A DNA stretch of 64,000 bases, taken from assembly GCF_003144195.1 (NCBI RefSeq), contig NW_020290000.1, positions 434,001-498,000 of the forward strand, given 5' to 3'. Under the pieces are notes generated by a model. It saw nothing but the letters and a program-made list of their open reading frames with translations, searched no databases and was not told where the DNA came from. Every line of letters starts with the position of its first letter. Position 1 is the stretch's first letter. The position numbers and the translations under genes were made by a program. This stretch comes from Ceraceosorus guamensis. Lineage: Eukaryota > Basidiomycota > Exobasidiomycetes > Ceraceosorales > Ceraceosoraceae. This document shows, piece by piece, positions 37,062 to 48,143 of this stretch.

Positions 37062-40000
37062 TCACTTCCAGTTGAAGATGTCCAAGCCCAGTTTGCCTCC
37101 ATCGGCACCACTGCCGCCGCTTCTACTGGCAACCGTGGCAGGAGAAGGCTCGCCGGTCTTGGAGCGCGGTTCCAACAGTAAACTGCGTCGGTACAGGTCT
37201 TCCGCACCACCTGCGCCGGCCTGTTGGACGCTAGCCAGAACCTTGTTGAGATACGACTGGCATTCTTGCACCTCGAGGAGGGTGTAAGGCAATTGGAACC
37301 TTTGCAGGTCTCCGATGATGCGGCTCATTTTGACGTACTTGTCGAAATTGAGCAACCGCTTTTGCGGATCTTGTGGCGATGGTCGCGTTGCAGGGTTGCC
37401 TTCGTGACAGAAAGTCAAGTCGGTGAGGAAAAGACCGACAAAAGGCAGCGCTGGCGCGGCCGTTGCTCGTAGACGTGCGCGATAGCCCGCAAAATTGCGA
37501 GTGTGCTCAACAGTGCGGCGTTGCTCTTCCATCATGACGTGGTATTTGGCAGTCAAGCCATCCCACGTGCGCTTCAGTCGAGCAATGGTCGAAGAGTTGA
37601 GAGCGCACTGGATCGCCATCAGTGTGTTGAAGTTACTCAATGCGAGACAACGCTGTTGAAAGGATAGACAAAGCAGAGTCAGTTTGGGCGCCTCGCTCGA
37701 CACGCTACACCGTCGCCACTCACATCGCCGAGCTTGATGAAGAATTTGACCAATTGAGTCCGTTTGCGCGCATCTCCCTCGTTCAGGATACACTCGGAGA
37801 TCCACCCTGTAATTGACGTGCTCAAAGAGCTCATGTTCTTTACGTGCACGGCACTGCTGACCCCAGCCGCTTTGCTGAACTCTTGACCGAGAAGCTCTTC
37901 CGGAAGAATCGCGCAGTAGATCTTGGATTCAAGAATCGTCAGCTGTCTGGCGAGCTCCGTTGGATCGAACTCCGTAATGCTGATTGGCGGTTGAGGCGAG
38001 GCGCGAAGAGCAGATAAGAGCGCCTTTGACATGATCGGTTGCGGGGGCATCGGTCCCTTCTTGTTTGTGAAGGCAGCCGAACCGTACATGTTCGACGGGT
38101 CGACCATGCCGGGCGGGAGACTGCCATTTCGCAGTCGATCCGTGGAAATCATGCGTTTCAAAGCGCCTGGTTTCGAAGCAACAGTGGGCGCGATGCCGTT
38201 GGCGTTGTTCACACCTGCGGCGGTGGCGGTGCCAGAGACTTGGGCCATCACCTTCTTTGTTGGACCAGAGATGATGCGTTTTTGTGCCAGGTCAGCCAGA
38301 CGCTGACCTGGTCGGTGCAAAGAGTGGGCCATCGAAGTGCGTGTGAACTCGACGAGGCGTTCGAGAATCACATGATCCGTGGCAGAATGCCAATACGTCT
38401 CGAGCCAAGTCTTGAAGAAGTTGAAGATTCGCAGGCGCACTGGCATGACCTTCTGATCGGTCCACTTGACGAGCTCTTCGGCACTGACTTCAACCTCCTG
38501 AGGCGGGCGCATGTTGTAACGAGCTTCCAACACGTCGAACAGCTGCATTGGCGTCGTGAAGAGACGGAAGCACAAAAAGAAGGCATTGGAGAGTGCTGCG
38601 TCAACGGTGGTGTCGTGTGGAGTCATCTTCTCCACCAACGCGGGCAGCGTTGCGCCAGTCAGCTGCCCCTCTGAATTGTAGCAGACGTCGCTGGGAAGAT
38701 AGTCTGGCGACATGAACTTGAGTTGGATGGGAGACGGTGCCTCAAACGTCGACATGACGCTAGGCGTCAAAGGCGACAAGCCAAGAGGGGAAGGCTCGCT
38801 CAAGCTCTCACCACGACTGCGGGTGGGCTGAAGATGCAGCACCTCGGAGGAATCGCTACCACGCCGGGAGTCAGTCACCCCTGCGAGATGCTTGTTGTGA
38901 GCCTCGCGGAACGTGCCCCCGATCGGTGCTGTGAGTGGGACGTTGGCATGCTCATCTGCGCCGTTATTTTGATCCATGGAGGGACGAGCTGATGTTGCTC
39001 CAGTAGTGTCTGATCTGGCCGAGTACAAGGTGGAACCGGAGGCTCTGGAATGCTGCCTGGACATCGTTTCGCTGTGGTCGCTGCCATCTCCTCCTTGTGG
39101 GTCGGTGCCATGGTTCGCAGACGAGATCTGAGGGTGACTACCTGGCACGTACTGTGTGAGAGCTGGCGTGGCTACTACCTGTGGAGCGTGCATAGGGCGA
39201 CGCATTGCCGGGCCGAGTTGCTGCAGAGCTGGCGCTCCTCGTCGTTCTGACAAGGACGACCTAGGTAGGTCCAAGTCCGGCATCACCGTCGACTGTGGCG
39301 ACGCATCCGATTCTCCTCGAATTTCTTGTTGAGGGGCATGATACTGCTGCCTCGCGGTAGCATTTTCTTCGCTTTCTGCAAAGTCATCATCATCGTCTGA
39401 GTGACCCTCGGCTATGTGTCCAAAGCCTCGAACGTAGCCACTCTGCTCGTATTTCTCGCGAAGGCAGCTCAGGCTGGTCGCCTTGCGACCCAGGAACGAT
39501 AGAGTGTGTTTGCCTCTGCGCACAGTACCAGCAGCCAACAGAGCGTCTTCCCCAGCAGCTTCATCAGGAGTCAAGGGCTCTGCCGAGTCAGCAGACATGC
39601 TCGAGTCTCCTGATCCGTGCCGTTGTGTCGACCTGCCGTCGCCTGGCAGTGTGAAGCGCAATGCTGAGTCTGCGTGATTCAGGCATAAACGCACTGCACC
39701 GACGCATTCGCCACCCGTCCTGAGAACAGCGGTGGCTGCTGACAACAGCCGCGATTTCTCCTCGTCCTCATTCGCATCAGAAAGGGCAGCAGAAGCTGCG
39801 GCTTGGGCAGAGGGATTCGAAGTGATTACCCTGGCGGCCGATACCAGTGCTGTCGTCGCCTCGTATAGACTTTCTCTGGTCTGAAACAGAATCGTAGTCT
39901 GTCGCGGCAGCGTAGACTGCAGCTCGCCGCTGTTGTGGACCGCCTCCACGACTATCAACAGATCACGAACAGCATCAACTGCTTCTCGTGTCATATCAAT

Positions 40001-41719
40001 GAGGTGAGCGAAGCTCGACGCGTGGCTGTCCCGTGTGTGGCTGTGCACGTGGCCGATGAAGGCAGCTGTGATTGAGAGTAAATGGTCGTTGGCTACTCCA
40101 AGGCGTTGTAAAACTTCGGAAGCGGAGCAGATGACGCTCGATGGAGGCGGAGCATCGCTCAAAGAATCAGTAGAACCTGACCGCGATGTCGGCTTAGAGC
40201 CTGAACCAGAGTCCGACGCCGAGCCAGAGCCTGAACTATGTTCTTGAGGTTCGGAGGTCAAGGAATCAGATCGACGGCGCGCTTGAGCTTGCGCCTTGAT
40301 ACGCGCAGCTTGCGTCATAGGCTCGCTTGCTGTATGCTTGGCCACCATAGCGGCGGCTGCGGCGTCGTCGAATGGATATTCAGCACGGTCGCGCAGATCC
40401 AGAAACCGCGTGCTGCGAGGAGACATCTGCCCTGAGGTGTAGGCCGTCTGGTACGCCGAGCTTCTGGGAGACTCTGGGGTGGGCGTCTTGTCCGCTTCTC
40501 CACGGTCAACACCCAACATCGATCTCTGCTCGCCGGCATGTGGAGCGTCAGCTGACACACGATTGCGATCTCCGACTACCGACGAGCGCCTGTCAGGCAC
40601 GTTGACGCCGCATTCGACGGCAACCTCCAAGAAGCTTCGCACGTGGCGCAGCACCGCATCCGCCATGCCCAGCATGTCATCCATCTCTTGCGCGCGACCC
40701 TCTTCCCGCGGCATAGGAGCCGAGGCTTTCCTTGCCTGAGTGACGAGCTTGCTCAGCTCGGACAGGATGTGTTTGCGCTCCCTTGCCAAAATAGGGTGGG
40801 ACTTCAGGACATGCGACTCTCGCGTTAAGCAGTCCGTAGCGGAGAGCACGGAGCGCACAGACGAGATGACGCATGCCGTCGAAGGCTGAAAGTGCGCAAC
40901 CCTGTTGGCGCGCACTGCGTTGTGCAATAGAGCGATCGCGTGTAGTATAGGCTCAAGGATACCAGAGCTAGCGCTTGAAGCAAGAAATTCTTGAGCGGTG
41001 GGTGTGGGCGACCTCGAAGGGTGATGGGGCATGCCTGCCGACATCACACCAGGACGCTGCTTATTGAGTTGCTGTGTTTGCACCGACAGGCCGAGACCAC
41101 GACCATTGTATGGTTGCGATGTGTCACGCTCACCATCTCCAGCAAGCTCCAGGCGCATATCGCTTGCTTCTGGACTTCCGAACCCGATTCCTTCCTCGTC
41201 CACATAGTTGCTAGGGAACCATCCTCGTTGGCCCTCGAGCTCGCCGTCCCACCAACCCGAAGTGTCTCTGTTGAACACCTTGATGACTTGTCCAGCAGCG
41301 AAGGACAGACACGTGGCGTTACTGGACGCAAAGTCGTGTAATGCGACCACATATTCTTCCCTCGACTCATCTTCGGGATCGCTTGAAGCGTCAGCATTCG
41401 GCGAAGAGGCAGCCTCGCGGTCGGGATCTGACGAGCTGTTCCTCGTGGGCACTGCGGGCCGCTCGAAGACAGATCTGGCGGCAGCAAAGGCGCTGTTACT
41501 GTTGCTACGGCCACGTCGCTCCATGATGGATGGGTGGGGTGACGTCGACGACGCAGCACCAAATGACTGTCTAGCTTCCTCGAAGGCAGAAGCAAGCGCG
41601 TGCCGACCTCGCGAGGCGACTCGCTTGGGCGCAATTGGTGACGACGTGTAGTCACTGGCCCGAGCCTCGGAAGGAGAGGCAAGATGATCTTGTTGTCGTT
41701 GTTCTGCTAGCACAGCCAT
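37062..41719 (-). CDS. Ras guanine-nucleotide exchange factor with N-terminal SH3 (Cdc25 type)
   Basis: This promotes GDP release from Ras at the plasma membrane, upstream of cAMP signalling in fungi. Exon 1 (41719-37724) and exon 2 (37652-37062) are joined across a 71-nt GTGAGT...ACAG intron inside the catalytic domain (FIKLGD to RCLALSNFN), giving 1528 residues. An SH3 domain (about 121-178) shows VVALHDFASSN, SGWWDGELEGQRGWFPSNYV. A long middle region follows, mostly disordered and Ser-rich, with a helical segment near 260-390. The RasGEF N-terminal module (about 1000-1140) has DTTVDAALSNAFFLCFRLFT. The Cdc25 homology domain (about 1245-1500) has FDPTELARQLTILESKIYC, MAIQCALNSSTIARLKRTW and PFVGLFLTDLTFCHEGNPA. 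The start is the first in-frame ATG, MAVLAEQRQQ. Fungal Cdc25 proteins share this order. Identification is firm; which Ras it serves is not known from sequence. Confidence 0.95.
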
Positions 41720-44700
41720 GGCCGAGGATGCTTGCGTACCAGCGCCAAGAATTGTGTTGCTTTGAAGCGGTGGACGTGCTCGGCAGATTGATGGTGTCTG
41801 ACCCAGCGTCACCAATCAACAGTCCATCGACAGCAGACCGTCCAAGCTTAGACCTTGGACACGAGAGTGTATCTGCGCGCGCGTTGTGCGAGTAGTCAAA
41901 TAAAATGATGAACTTTCGTGTGCTGTGCTGGGCTGCGATGTGTAAAGCAAAGAAAAGTGTCAGACTTTGTTTGCAATGCGGACGGGCAGCGCAAAATGAA
42001 CAATTACAGCAGACAAATGTTCGACCGGTCTATGAGCACTGTGCACCTGATCCATGTGAGAAGTGCAAGGCCCAGTGATCACAACGAGTCGACGATGCCA
42101 AAAGAGCACCCGAAGATCGAGCGAGTGGGCCAATTCTGGCACGAGCGGCAGTCTGCGCATGAAGTGTGGGCGGACCAAACTACAACCATCTGACGGCACA
42201 GCCTACAGCGGGAGCAGACCGTGTACCAGACTTTGTCATCTTACAGACCTCCATGCTGGCCACGAGGAGCTTGACAACAAAGCTGTGTCGGCTCATCTGA
42301 AAGGCTGCCTGCCCGATCCGTCATCGAAGAGCAGTGCGGCGATATGTGCGCAAACGTTTCCGCACGACCGAAAGCAAGACCGCGACAGGGGTTTCACGAG
42401 AGAGGAACAGCGCTGATCCTTTCAATGAAACACCAATCAACCACTGAAGTCACCTGTAAACAGCAAAGCCACTTTGCCTCACAAGGGCGCTCGACTTGCA
42501 GCGTGAGATAGCCCATGGTGTTCCTGAGCCAGTTGCGCTGCATGAGCCGTCCCCAACGCGTCCGAAGCGCGTGCGACCGCTCGGCCGGCTCTGAGGCATT
42601 CGCCAATCAGATTGCACTCAGCCATCAATCTAGGCTTTCCCCGCGACGCATGCCAAATCCAATTCTTCAACATTCGCGGATCCTTGGGTCTAGCCAACCT
42701 GTCAATCCAGGCCCATCCATCGCAAGACCAGCCTCCACGCTGCAAGTCACCACGCGCCGCGGTCTTGAAAAGGAGCTAAACACTTGCGCAAGACTCACCA
42801 GAATCTCTTGCAGTGGGCTTAGAGTCACCCCAGGTGGATCAGTGTCTCAGACCTGATGTGTCACTTGGAGGTACATGCGACTTAGACGCAATGAGACCTG
42901 TTTGAGCCGACGCAGCAACGGCGCGGTATATCTTCCTGCTGATGCGATCGGCGTGCTTCCGCGTGTGAGCGATGAGCGGCGGTGGGTGCTGGCAGTCGCG
43001 TGTACCGGCACGCGATTGTCGCCTTGTAATGGGTGAGCGCAGTAAGCCGAAGGTGTAATTACCGACGCAGCCAGGGTGAGAGTCGTGATGGGCGCTATGA
43101 TCTAAGTAACAATCGCGCTGGCGTTGACAAGGCCAGGCCGCGTCCGATCGAGAGTTTGGCGAGGAGGTGGAAGGTTGGGCTCAAAGGTCGAACGCGACAA
43201 ATGCTGGATGGAAACAAAGATCCAAGCAGCGCTTTCGAGGAAAGAGCCTGTTCGCTTCCAGTGCAGCGACGAAGGAGGAGTAAGATCTTCGAAAGTATGC
43301 GGTCGATTGCCAATTGCGAAGGGAGAGGTAGGAGTGGCAAGCAGATGTAGATGTGATTTGCAGACGGGAGCTGCGTGGAGAAATGAGTTGGCAAGCTGTT
43401 GAAATGCTATGCTTGGGATGTTGAGGCGCGGCTGCTCAAAGTTGGCCCGGTCGGGCACCTGCAAATTGATCATTCCTTCACCAGTCGTCCCCCCCTACGA
43501 GCGCACAATGTGCGAACCCCGTGTCGAGCGCGCATCAAATTGGCGGCTCGGGAAACACTCCATTCGACACGCACGAGAGATTGCGAGCAGCACCGTAGCG
43601 GGGTGCTCCGCCATTACATTAGCACGAACCCTTCCCTCGAGCCCCGCCTCCCCTTTCATACGTGATTCGTCACCACGGTGCAGCTCGATCGTCTCGGTTC
43701 TGACTGACAATAATAACCGTAGATGCTAAGGATGCTTCTGGCCTATGGGGGCTGTCATGAGAATGAACAGTCGGACTTTCACGAAAGCTCTTCACTGGCC
43801 AAGTGCCTTAGAAATTTAGGGGCATTCGAAACCTCCAATCGGCGCGGAAGGAATCCACGCACTCACACTCTTCTGTTTCCATTTCGACTTTGACTGCGCT
43901 CGTGGCGTGCTGCTAACAGACTGCTAGCCAACTACTACGACTATAAGTGGCCCGCCCCCTGTGGGCCGAAATGAAGGCCAACGGGGACTACCGTTGTCCT
44001 CTGCTCGGGACGCAGAGACCATGCTGCATGCATGCACGCACCACTACAGCAGGAGCAAGGCCGTCTAGCTGCATGAGCAAGCATGCGCTCAGGCACCCGC
44101 GCCCTGCCAACCACACATTCTCCAACTCCGTCTCAACACCGCGCTGCAGCCATGCAGTGCTGTGCATCGATCTCTGCATTCACACCACACATGCATCGCG
44201 AGTGCGAGTCTTTTAGCGTGCTATGTGACCCCCATTCCTCTCTCGAGCGGGACGGCGTGCTTGGATGTGTGCCGATGACAAGTTTGACTGATCACGAATC
44301 GACCAGCAGCGAACTGGTCTTGTAGGATCGGGTCGCATGTGGTCAACGGACTCGGAAGATGTCCTACAATCACGACTGCTGGTACTGCGGTCGGTCGGCT
44401 GAGAAGCTGCTCGCTTTTTTGCTTTGCTTCCACCAATGGGCGTAGTGTAGTCACCAGGGACGAGCGTGGAGAAACGTGTCTCGGCGGCCCGAGCTACAAG
44501 CACTCTTCTGACGCGCGAAGCTATTTGTAGAGGTGCCCGGTGAGACACGCTGCTCTTTCTTGGCGCAAGGCACGGCTTCATGATCGAGGATCGTGACCTC
44601 GAATGCAGCGCTACGGTGACCTCGATCAGGACCCGTGCTTTTCGCTCCTGCCATGCTGTCTGTCTGACCACCTGAAGTCTTGAGACTTGAAGTGGGTCTT

Positions 44701-45998
44701 GTCGACCACGGTCCGATGGCACTCAGGCCTTTTGACTCCCGAAGAAGCGCGCTCAAGGACGTTTGTGCATTTGTGCACACCAGCAGCGAATTGTCACTCG
44801 GTTTTGACTTTGGGGCCGCTCATAATTCAAGCTTCTATCGCAGGGGGAACCAAACAAGATCTCACCGCGCAGTGTGCAAGATCTGTCGCTCGGGACCCTA
44901 ATGAAATCTCGTTATGACCGTGGAAACGACGAGTCTTGCGACGCTCAGAGCAACCTCGACTCGTGCAATCGTCGGGCTCGGCAGCTCAGGCCTCTCCTCG
45001 AGTTCCAAGCCTCGGCGACATGCGCGAAGCAGGGTCCTCTAATGCGTCATGGCATGTCGGTGTGAAGAGCCGAGCGCTCAAGAGGCTGTCGGCAATTAGG
45101 AAGTCAGCGATCACGAATCGCGATACTGACAGGGCGACTTCCAACCAGTCATTCGTAATTCTCGCGCATACTCTTGGCTGTAGCAAGGAACGTACAGTAC
45201 ACGGCAACGCGATACCGCGGACGGTTACTCACGCACTAGGTGTACCAATCTCGAGTGCAGCCACCCACTCGCCTGGCCGGCTTGTGGCAAGCCAGACTGG
45301 ACTTAGTCTGTCGGCTAGCTATTTTCCAATCGCCAACTGCATCGGGTGTTGGAGGTGCGGGCAATTGTGAAATGTCGTCTGCCTTAGCGCTTGACTCGTC
45401 CTTGTCCTCCATTGGCGTGCACATACACGACGCGCATATACGTACTCGCATGTGCGTGAGGTGGCTCACCTGTGGAACGAGACTTCAGTGACCATTCGTG
45501 ATGGAGGGTAGGTGCTGCATCCCAGGCCCGGGCGCGGCAACGTCATTGTAGAAAGTAGGCAATCTGCACCAACTCGTTCGTCCGCAGCACAATCTTCGGA
45601 AGACGGCGAGCGCTTGGATGTGCGCGATCGCATTGTACTTCCTTGTGGTCGCAAAGTCTCTGCAGGTCGGAGGAGATGCCGAGAGGAGGCGTGAGGAACT
45701 TCCTTCAGCTGCGATGCTTGCATGCAACAAACATCACCAAGCCTTGCCGAACATTCGTCTGCACTGCTTGAACCTGCTCCACGGCCCCGAGACAGAGGGC
45801 GCCAAGGGATGCGATACACTACTGCCAGACTTTGCTGCATACGGTACAGTACAGTACAGTACCTTCAGTACGCAATGCGTCGGGCGCGCTCAGATGAACA
45901 TCTCGTTTCTCTCTCTGGCTCTGTCGGTGCCAAGCCTTCCGACAGCAAGCTCGTGTGACCTTTCGCACCGAATCATGCCGCGGCTACTAATGCCGACA

Positions 45999-46337
45999 CT
46001 ATGTGAGACTGAACATGAAGGCCACTCGAAACCAGTCATGTCGGCAGGAGCAGATCATGATGGCAGAGCAAGCCGCCACGCCCAGCACAATGGCAACGGA
46101 CCGAATGCTCTCGCTCGAGATCCGGATCTGCTTCGTTCGCGGCTTGTTGTTGACCAGGGAGGCCGCGAGTCTTGTCGAGGTTGCGAGCTTCACCATCGTA
46201 GTAGTCGGTGTGTAGACTGACCTGCTTGCTTTTGTGGATCTGCTGTGGCTCTCGCTCAGCGGCACCGCCACGAGCGATGACGTGGCAGCCCTTTCGATTG
46301 CCCAATCAGAACCATGCACCTCAACTATGGGTGGCAT
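45999..46337 (-). CDS. Possible small protein with one hydrophobic segment (weak)
   Basis: This is an intronless open frame of 112 codons starting at an ATG (MPPIVEVHGSDW). From about residue 48 (MVKLATSTRLAASLVNNKPR) codon choice becomes strongly C/G-ending like the real genes in the window, and residues 80-100 are hydrophobic (SIRSVAIVLGVAACSAIMI). No family was recognised and no neighbour suggests a role. An open frame also exists on the opposite strand over part of it, so chance cannot be excluded. Reported because of composition only. Confidence 0.25.
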   Translation of the reverse strand: MPPIVEVHGSDWAIERAATSSLVAVPLSESHSRSTKASRSVYTPTTTMVKLATSTRLAASLVNNKPRTKQIRISSESIRSVAIVLGVAACSAIMICSCRHDWFRVAFMFSLT

Positions 46338-47084
46338 CCACGGATTACTTGTGGCTCACAGATCCAAAGGAACGAGAATCACAATGAGGGTGCTTCCTCG
46401 TGCTAGCCCGCGGAAGCTCCATCCCTCGATTGCGGCACCTATTTTTTTTTCTCCGCAGCCGGCAACCACTTCACAGATGGCGGTCAGACCCACAGGCGCG
46501 TGCCATCGCAGCCATGACTGTGGAGGCCAGCCTTGGAGCATTCAAATTGACAATTACCGCTTCAGGAACCAAATGCTTCGGAGTGAGATGATGCGGTAGT
46601 CTGTGTGAGTAAGCATGCAGTCGTGCGTGCGGTCTGACTGACTCACTGACTGACTGACATCAGCCAGCAGCTGCTCGAAGCATTGCGCGGCATGCGCGCA
46701 GAAATCACGAATCACAGTCGTGAGTCTTGAGTCAGAGAGAGTGATGTGCGTCGAGTGACGTGACGTGGCGGCCATGCATGCACGCGCGTCGACACGACTC
46801 TTGAACGTGTAAATTGAGGGTATACCCCCCCCGCCTTCGCGGGAGCAATTTTAGCCCGTGCGCGCACTTCATCGGCGCCTCTTTTGGAATCAAAGAGAAC
46901 CTGCACCTGAATTGGCGTCCTGTCAGCAGGGTCGAGTCCATCATCTCGAACACAAGTAGTCGACTGAAGATGGTGATCACGTCAGCACTTGCTCCAGTCC
47001 AGACACCTTTCAAGTGCGCCGGGACTGTGAGGTTCTCCGCGGTTCTGTTGAGGAAGGTGCAAGTGGCTTGTCCCTTTTTTTGTT

Positions 47085-47086
<2 letters not shown>

Positions 47087-47136
<50 letters not shown>
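47087..47136. repeat. 50-nt poly-T homopolymer
   Basis: There are fifty consecutive T residues, preceded after TGTTGG by a T7 run. It could be the A-tail of something inserted on the minus strand, but the flanking sequence shows no recognisable element and no clear target-site duplication. Length polymorphism or assembly error is likely in such a tract. Confidence 0.9.
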
Positions 47137-48143
47137 CCCATGCTCATCAGATACTTCCGCATCCCGCAGGCCAGCAGGTCAAGTAAGCCCGCACAACATT
47201 TGCTTCCGAACTGCGCGCGCTCCGCTACAAACACCACGGGCCTTGCATTACTTGACCAAGAATTTGCTGAGCTGGGCGGTGTACAGACCAGGGCTCAGCT
47301 GTCGAGAAGTCTAGGCACAAACAAGTCACTGAGCGGGAGTTCAAATGAGACTCAGCATCGTGAGATCAGAGTTGACATTCTGGCACCTTGCCGATGCGCT
47401 CAAAGCAACGGCGAGCATCTCGATTCATGCATGCCTCAAGCCATCTAAGAGCCGAATGATGCTGAAACACCTCCGCTCACTACCTGTTATTTGATCGAGT
47501 GCTGTTTTGGGAGCAGCGCGCATCGTCCTCAATAGGCAGGTCATGATCGCCGATCGCGAACGAACATTCACGTTTGTTTATTAGTTCGATCTTGAAGGCG
47601 TCTTGAAGCGCCATGAAGACATTAGGGCAGCGCCAAAAAATGGCTGGTAGAGGTTGCACACCCGGGGTCGTAAAGGACCGATCTCGTTGGTCAGATCTCA
47701 TGCGGGGGTCCCACAAGTAAAATGACAGCTGCAGCTTGTTCTAGTGAGGGGACTGAGTGACCTCCCTATCGTCACACATCCTAGGACGCCGCATGTACCC
47801 CCAGCTTGGCTTATGCGGGCCCGACGTGCCGCAGTACCTCGGAACCAAACCGTGTGGGGAAATGACCATCTGCATTCTGATTCTTGATTGAAAGCAAGCA
47901 TGATCTGCCAACGGGATCAAGCATTGGATCTTTGACCAAGATCTTGTCAAGCTTCTGCAGCGGCTATGCTTGTCCGTGACTCCGCATGAGCGGACCGAGA
48001 ATCATGAATGCTGAGTGCATCTAGCCTATTGACAATCAAGAATCAAAATCAAGAAGTGCTTGGAGCACCTTGAAATTTGCATCACGTGACCGACCAATGA
48101 CGATCAGCATCGAAAGTTGACTCTCGGACTCTTCTCTTCGTGA

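Larger units (their letters stand above)
41720..48143. other. 6.4-kb gene-poor region
   Basis: This is the longest stretch here without a confidently identified gene. It has many short overlapping frames without known domains, one weak small candidate gene (45999-46337, minus), a 50-nt T homopolymer (47087-47136), a C8 run near 46827, CTGA and TGCATG-type simple repeats, and copies of the dispersed motif near 43661, 44291, 45109, 45494 and 46703. No transposase, reverse transcriptase or terminal repeats were seen. Confidence 0.5.

Noticed and set aside
47087-47950. Poly-T tract as the tail of a retroposed element on the minus strand
   Set aside because: The adjacent sequence has no recognisable element body, no open frame of a known type, and no clear target-site duplication.
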